From assembly GCF_001661265.1 (NCBI RefSeq), contig NW_017567025.1, positions 1-20,843 on the forward strand: a stretch of 20,843 nt of DNA, given 5' to 3'. Under the pieces are notes generated by a model. That model did not search any database, was not told the origin of the DNA, and saw only the letters and a program-made list of their open reading frames with translations. Shown in pieces: positions 16,849 to 20,843 of the stretch. The position numbers were made by a program, and so were the translations under genes. The stretch comes from Saitoella complicata NRRL Y-17804 (Eukaryota > Ascomycota > Saitoellomycetes > Saitoellales > Saitoellaceae). Numbering within the stretch: the stretch's first letter is position 1; each line of letters begins with the position of its first letter.

Positions 16849-18174
16849 ATGCTCCTCTCCATCCCATCCCTTGCCCTCATCACCGGCGCCGTGTCTTTGG
16901 CCGCTGCCCAATCCACCTCTTCCTCCTTCTCCTCCCTCTCCGCCTTCCAACACTCCGCCTCCATCTCAATCGCGACCGCCACAACCTCCATCACCTCCGC
17001 CGCAGCCTCCGCCTCCGTCTCCTCACCCGCTTCTAACGTAACGGGAGCAGTCTTCGACCGCTTCATCCAAATCTGGCTCGAAAACACCGATTTCGCACGT
17101 GCGAACGGTACGAGTGATTTACAGACCTTGGTTCAGCAGGGTATCCTGTTGACGAACTACTTTGCCATTACGCACCCCTCGTTGCCAAACTACGTCTCTG
17201 CCGCCGGTGGAGACTACTTTGGTATCGGTGATGATAACTTGCACCATGTTCCTGCTAATGTGTCGACCGTCGTCGATATCTTGGAGGAACGCGGAATTTC
17301 CTGGGGTGAGTATCAGGAGGATATGCCCTACGCCGGATACACAAGCTACAACTACGCTAACCCCGCGGATGGGGGGTATGTGGATTATGTCAGGAAGCAC
17401 AACCCGCTTGTCAACTACGACTCTGTCGCCAACAACGCCTCCCGGTTGTTGCAGATTAAGAACCTCACTTCTTTGTATACCGACTTGAGTGCTTCTACGA
17501 TGCCACAGTGGAGTTTCATCACGCCTAATATGAAGAATGACGGACATGACACAACCATCAACTACGCCGCAAACTGGACAAAAACATTCCTAACCCCGCT
17601 GCTCAACGACACACGCTTCAACGCCCCGCGTACACTCATCGTCCTAACCTTTGACGAGTCCGAAACCTACGCGGACCAAAATCGCGTATTTACACTCCTC
17701 CTCGGATCAGCTGTCCCAGAGTCTCTACACGGAACGACGGATGATACGGTCTACACTCACTACTCCTCCCTCGCCACCATCGAGAACAACTGGTCCCTTT
17801 ACCACCTCGGTCGTGGGGACGTCAATGCTTCGATGGCGAATGTCTTTGATATCGTGGCGAGTAAGACGAATTATTCGAATATCGCTGTGGACGAGAGCTC
17901 GATGCTCAACAACCAATCCGGGCCTGGGGCTTTGTCGGCAACGAAGTGGGCTCCTATCCCGAAACCCAACATGACCACCATGGGAGCTGGTGGCCGTGGT
18001 GTGTTGCCGTCTATCAAGAGTGTATGGGGGAATTATAGTTTGAATGGGACGAGTGGAAGTGGTGCGAATGGGACTGTCGCGAGTCAGTCTAGCACTTCTG
18101 GTGCGCAGAGGGTTCAGGTTGCTGGTGCTGTCGTTATTGGAGCCGTTGGTGTTTTGGCTTCTGTCTTTGCTTAA
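16849..18174 (+). CDS. Secreted PHOa-type acid phosphatase, probably GPI-anchored
   Basis: 441 residues. The signal peptide is about 1-20 (cleavage near SLAAA/QS), followed by a Ser/Ala/Thr-rich segment to about residue 64. The phosphoesterase domain (the PF04185 family of Aspergillus PHOA acid phosphatase) spans about 65-345: WLENTDF with E78/N79, HPSLPNYVSAAGGDYFGI at 109-126, NDGHDTTINYAANW at 230-243, and LTFDESETYADQNRV at 266-280. It hydrolyses phosphomonoesters at the cell surface or outside. The tail is Gly/Ser/Asn-rich and ends in a hydrophobic stretch (about 422-441) with no polar residues after it, a typical GPI-attachment signal. About ten NxS/T sites suggest heavy glycosylation. 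The frame stays open upstream to 16606, but that part lies before the TATA box and lacks a signal peptide, so the start at 16849 is preferred. The PHO-type site upstream suggests phosphate control. Confidence 0.94.
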   Translation: MLLSIPSLALITGAVSLAAAQSTSSSFSSLSAFQHSASISIATATTSITSAAASASVSSPASNVTGAVFDRFIQIWLENTDFARANGTSDLQTLVQQGILLTNYFAITHPSLPNYVSAAGGDYFGIGDDNLHHVPANVSTVVDILEERGISWGEYQEDMPYAGYTSYNYANPADGGYVDYVRKHNPLVNYDSVANNASRLLQIKNLTSLYTDLSASTMPQWSFITPNMKNDGHDTTINYAANWTKTFLTPLLNDTRFNAPRTLIVLTFDESETYADQNRVFTLLLGSAVPESLHGTTDDTVYTHYSSLATIENNWSLYHLGRGDVNASMANVFDIVASKTNYSNIAVDESSMLNNQSGPGALSATKWAPIPKPNMTTMGAGGRGVLPSIKSVWGNYSLNGTSGSGANGTVASQSSTSGAQRVQVAGAVVIGAVGVLASVFA

Positions 18175-18640
18175 GCCGAAGACGAAGTCAAAGTTGAGGC
18201 TCGAAGTGAAAGGAAGGGAAGTGAAGAAGGAGGGATGGGTGAAGGGGTGTACAGTATACAATGTAGATTTCTTTTTTCTCAAGGTTTAGAAGGCTGATTA
18301 CCTTCTTTGGACTTTTAAAGTTATGTTAGTCTGTTCTGTTTTGATACCCAATATCTGAGCCAGTTTTGCCCGTTATGTTTGTGCGAGACAATTGATTCCA
18401 ACCGTGTGTACTGTCGATAAGTTCATTGCAATCGAACGGATAATCAAATTTATATGGTGATATTTGTATTCTATCGCACCTTGATCTTCCTCGTCTGCAC
18501 AACGCGAGATGATTGTTAATAACTGAGTTATCCCCGTCTCGTACCCGTCTTTCAGTCTGCTGCATTCATACCTATGTCGTGCTTCACCTCAGGTAATCTT
18601 TCCTCCGGCTTCCAATATCATTTTACCCTCCTTCACGAAA
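18175..18640. other. Convergent intergenic region (466 bp), nothing recognised
   Basis: This stretch between the stops of the phosphatase and BolA genes holds their 3' UTRs. It is more A/T-rich than the coding flanks, with T-rich runs near 18270 and 18320 that would suit 3' processing. No motif-bearing reading frame, RNA gene or repeat was found. Confidence 0.5.
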
Positions 18641-19188
18641 TCACTCCTCAACCTCCCCAGCCTCCCTCCTCCTCTCCAAATCCTTCTTATTCCAAGTTTG
18701 CAACTGCAACGCATGAATGCCCCCGGCCCTCGCCATCTCCTCCTTAAACAGCGCATACACCATCCGATGTCTTGCAGGCAACATCTTTCCCTCGAATTTC
18801 TCGGAGGCGATGGTTACGCGGAAGTGCGTTTCGGGTTGGTTGGCGTAGGAAGGGTCTTTCATTGCGATGTGGTGGGCGTGTTTGTGGGAGTCGTTGGTGA
18901 TGGAGAGGTAGAGGGGTTGAAATTCGGCTGTGATCTGTGCGGAGGCTAGTGAGCACGCAGGATTCACAGAGGTTGGGGGGAGGTGAGACGTACTTTTTCT
19001 CGGAGGACGGTCTCGAGGGGTCCTGCAGATCTTGCGGCTGAGAACATTGTACGTGATAAGTTGGTGATCTGGGTTGGTCGCAGTTGACGGAAGAGGGAGC
19101 GGGAAAGCATGGAAGATCCACTCGAGGAGTTGGGAGAAGGGGCGGAGTTCGACGTGTTGTACGGTGCTGTGAGGTCATGCATGGCCAT
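18641..19188 (-). CDS. bol1: BolA-family protein (Bol1-like, probably mitochondrial)
   Basis: Complement of join 18641-18934 and 18994-19188; 162 residues. The BolA domain runs from GPLETVLREK, across the intron, to ITAEFQPLYLSITNDSHKHAHH, then ETHFRVTIASEKFEGK, RHRMVYALFKEEM and GGIHALQLQTW. The ITNDSHKHAHH cluster and the His of RHRMVY are the places where BolA proteins share an Fe-S cluster with a monothiol glutaredoxin. The S/T-H-K-H and ETHF pattern fits Bol1 rather than Bol2/Fra2 or Bol3. Known Bol1 proteins work in mitochondrial Fe-S cluster transfer to lipoate synthase and similar targets. Starting at the internal Met27 (codon at 19108-19110) gives a good presequence (MLSRSLFRQLRPTQ, basic, no acidic residues). 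The first ATG (19188) adds 26 Ser/Asn/Pro-rich residues including an Asp. Which start is used, or both, cannot be decided. Confidence 0.92.
18935..18993 (-). other. Intron, 59 nt, phase 0, in the BolA gene
   Basis: On the minus strand it begins GTACGT and ends GCACAG, with a CTCAC branch-site candidate in TGCTCACTAG. Splicing joins VLREK to ITAEFQPLYL and reconstitutes the BolA domain. Read through, the frame ends soon after the donor. Confidence 0.9.
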
Positions 19189-19576
19189 GCGCAGACCCGC
19201 AGCTGGTGAGCGAGGTGATTGGTTGTACGGGTAATTGCCCTAGATGAAGAGTCGATTCGATTGTATGTGGGCTGTCCGATGTACTTGAAGAGCTCAATGA
19301 GCCTTGCGCAGGCGTATCTCTGAGGTGGTGGATATCTCTACTGTGGCCTAAACTGGAAATTCTCACGGGCGCCACGGGCACATTGAATATCGCTTTTGTA
19401 CGACGAATTGCTTGATCGCAACTGGAAGAGCAGTGATGACTCTTGCAGCTACCAGCGTTTTTTTCCTTAATCCTCCCGCCTGAAGTATCTCGCGTCCTTC
19501 CACCTCCTCCGTGTTTCAATCCCACAATACGCCATCGGCGAGCCACGCACAGGAATCTTTCGTCATAGGATCAAGC
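19189..19576. other. Intergenic region (388 bp) upstream of the BolA gene
   Basis: It separates the BolA start from the stop of the aspartic protease gene, both on the minus strand, so it holds the BolA promoter and the protease 3' UTR. A 123-codon minus-strand frame overlapping it has no family motif and is rejected. No TATA box, RNA gene or repeat was recognised. Confidence 0.5.
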
Positions 19577-20843
19577 CTAAGTCGAAGTTGCAGTGCCGTC
19601 ATTGCCAATACCAATGTTGGTCGTGGTAGGTAATCCAGTATAACTGAACGTGATCGTCGGCGCAATACTACTCACATTGAAAGGTCCCTCCGTGGAATTC
19701 GCCGGCACCTCCGCGATGTTCGAAGCAGTGGTATTGAAAAGTGTTTGTCCCATGACAATCATCTCCTCATCCAAATCAAAGATAACATACGTCGACCTCA
19801 AGAACGGCCCACCAAGGATGAGGAAGTTGTCGGTTTCCGCAGGTTCGACCGCCAAAGCGCAGGTTGACTGGTCGAGTGGGACGACGAGTTCGTAGAATGA
19901 TACGTTGAGACTCTTTGTAGTCCCATTCCTTTGGTCGTGAAAGGTGAAGGAGATGTACTCGGACGTGTCGGCAGGATACGCGTCGCAATCGACGAGGTAA
20001 GCGCCAAATGTTTCGTCGAATGTAGCTGAGGTTACATTCACGAGATAACTCAATGCATCGTTGGGAAGTTCCAGCGCTGTGGTACCACTGTCAAGTACGG
20101 CGAAAGCTGTCGTATTCTGGAACGCTGTAGAATTTCCGGTCCCAGTCGTGATATTGATCCCGTCGAGCTCCACCAGATACTCCAAATAAAAGCCCGTAGT
20201 ATTCCCAGGGAGCTGGATAGGAACAATAGGCAAGAAAATCAGTGAATCATTGACGATTTTGTCTTCGTCATACCCTCCAAACACGATATTACCGGTCGCA
20301 GCATCGACGTCGTCCAAGTAGAGCCCGAAGAGGTGAGAGTCAATGAATCCCTGGTTGTATAGCTGGTCAACGATCGTCGGAAACATGATCTCCTCGGCTT
20401 CATTGAGTTCGAACCCGATACCCATAATCCCAACCCCAACCGGACTTTCTTCCGCAAGCCCAAACGTCATATTACTGATTCGCACCTCCGGTGATCCCAA
20501 GCCAACCGTCTCGCTTCCTTGACTCCCGAGAACGTAACCAGTCAAATACGTAACATTGAGGATGAACGACTCATCCGTAGCGGTGTAATTCACAAAGGTG
20601 GACGAGTTCGTCGGATCGTAAACACCGAGTTGATTGCAGAGAGCAGCATCGGCGCTGTCGTCGAAGGCTGAACAGCTCGCGTTGGTGTTGACCCAGAGAT
20701 CGGACGAACCGGTGTCGATGATAAGTGTGATATTTTGAGGAGGTGTACCGATTGTGACTAGGCAAAGTGTCAACATCTGAATTTAGCTATCAGTGCGCTC
20801 AGCCTGTTTACCGTTGATGAGGTACTCATAGACACCGGGACTA
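19577..20843 (-). CDS. Aspartic protease (pepsin/yapsin family), 5' part beyond the window
   Basis: Complement of join 19577-20757 and 20812-20843, still open at the right edge. The partial exon encodes SPGVYEYLIN and joins through a split Val codon to TIGTPPQNITLIIDTGSSDLWV. Both catalytic Asp are present, in DTGS and, 208 residues later, in LDSGTTALELP, the normal pepsin spacing. A flap region (YVLGSQGSETVGLG), the MGIGF segment and two Cys pairs (SCSAF/LCNQL and VDCDAY/STCAL) follow the yapsin/opsin-B style. About 16 NxS/T sites indicate a heavily glycosylated secreted enzyme. The protein ends in a short Thr/Gly tail without a hydrophobic segment, so no GPI signal is evident, unlike typical yapsins. 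Signal peptide and propeptide should lie to the right of this window. Confidence 0.92.
20758..20811 (-). other. Intron, 54 nt, phase 1, in the aspartic protease gene
   Basis: On the minus strand the donor is GTAAAC after AACG and the acceptor is CCTAG before TCACAATCGG. Splicing forms the Val codon of the conserved strand before IGTPPQ. The downstream frame is open through the intron 3' half, which makes an apparent but false ATG start at 20776. Confidence 0.87.

Noticed and set aside
1-20843. Transposons, virus-like elements, CRISPR arrays, tRNA, rRNA or a secondary-metabolite cluster
   Set aside because: No transposase, reverse transcriptase, capsid, terminal repeats, spacer-repeat pattern, tRNA box pair, rRNA segment or synthase gene was seen on reading both strands; weak relics could still escape a reading by eye.

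Overview
The window is the left end of a fungal chromosome. It opens with 23 perfect CCCTAA units (TTAGGG read outward, the usual telomere repeat of filamentous ascomycetes) and continues into gene-dense, GC-moderate DNA. Short GT-AG introns of 48-61 nt, mostly intron-free long reading frames, CT-rich leaders and the gene families present (hybrid histidine kinase, laccase-like multicopper oxidase, PHOa-type acid phosphatase, secreted aspartic protease, GTPBP1-like GTPase) point to an ascomycete, most likely Pezizomycotina. I cannot name the species.

Layout. 1-138 telomere; 139-174 a second hexamer repeat (GCAACA); 175-575 non-coding spacer. 576-3458 (-) a 960-residue Ser/Pro-rich protein of unknown function whose two ends look like diverged copies of one domain. 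3785-5017 (+) a three-KH RNA-binding protein with one intron. 5018-5977 a convergent gene-free stretch. 5978-8692 (-) a hybrid histidine kinase, divergent over 188 bp from 8881-10017 (+), an AIF/AMID-type FAD oxidoreductase. 10268-11627 (-) a decayed GMC oxidoreductase. 12010-13776 (-) a GTPBP1/2-like GTPase. 14066-16204 (-) a membrane-anchored multicopper oxidase, divergent from 16849-18174 (+), a secreted, probably GPI-anchored acid phosphatase with a PHO-type CACGTG site in its promoter. 18641-19188 (-) a BolA protein with one intron. 19577-20843 (-) an aspartic protease whose 5' end lies beyond the window.

There is no operon or obvious biosynthetic cluster. Three of the last four genes encode proteins for the cell surface or outside (oxidase, phosphatase, protease), as is common near fungal chromosome ends, but housekeeping-type genes (KH protein, GTPase, BolA) are mixed in. 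No transposon, telomere-linked helicase, tRNA, rRNA or CRISPR was seen. The points most worth a second look are the twin-domain orphan gene next to the telomere, the structure of the telomere junction, the PHO site at the phosphatase gene, and sharp switches in strand composition at synonymous sites inside single genes.
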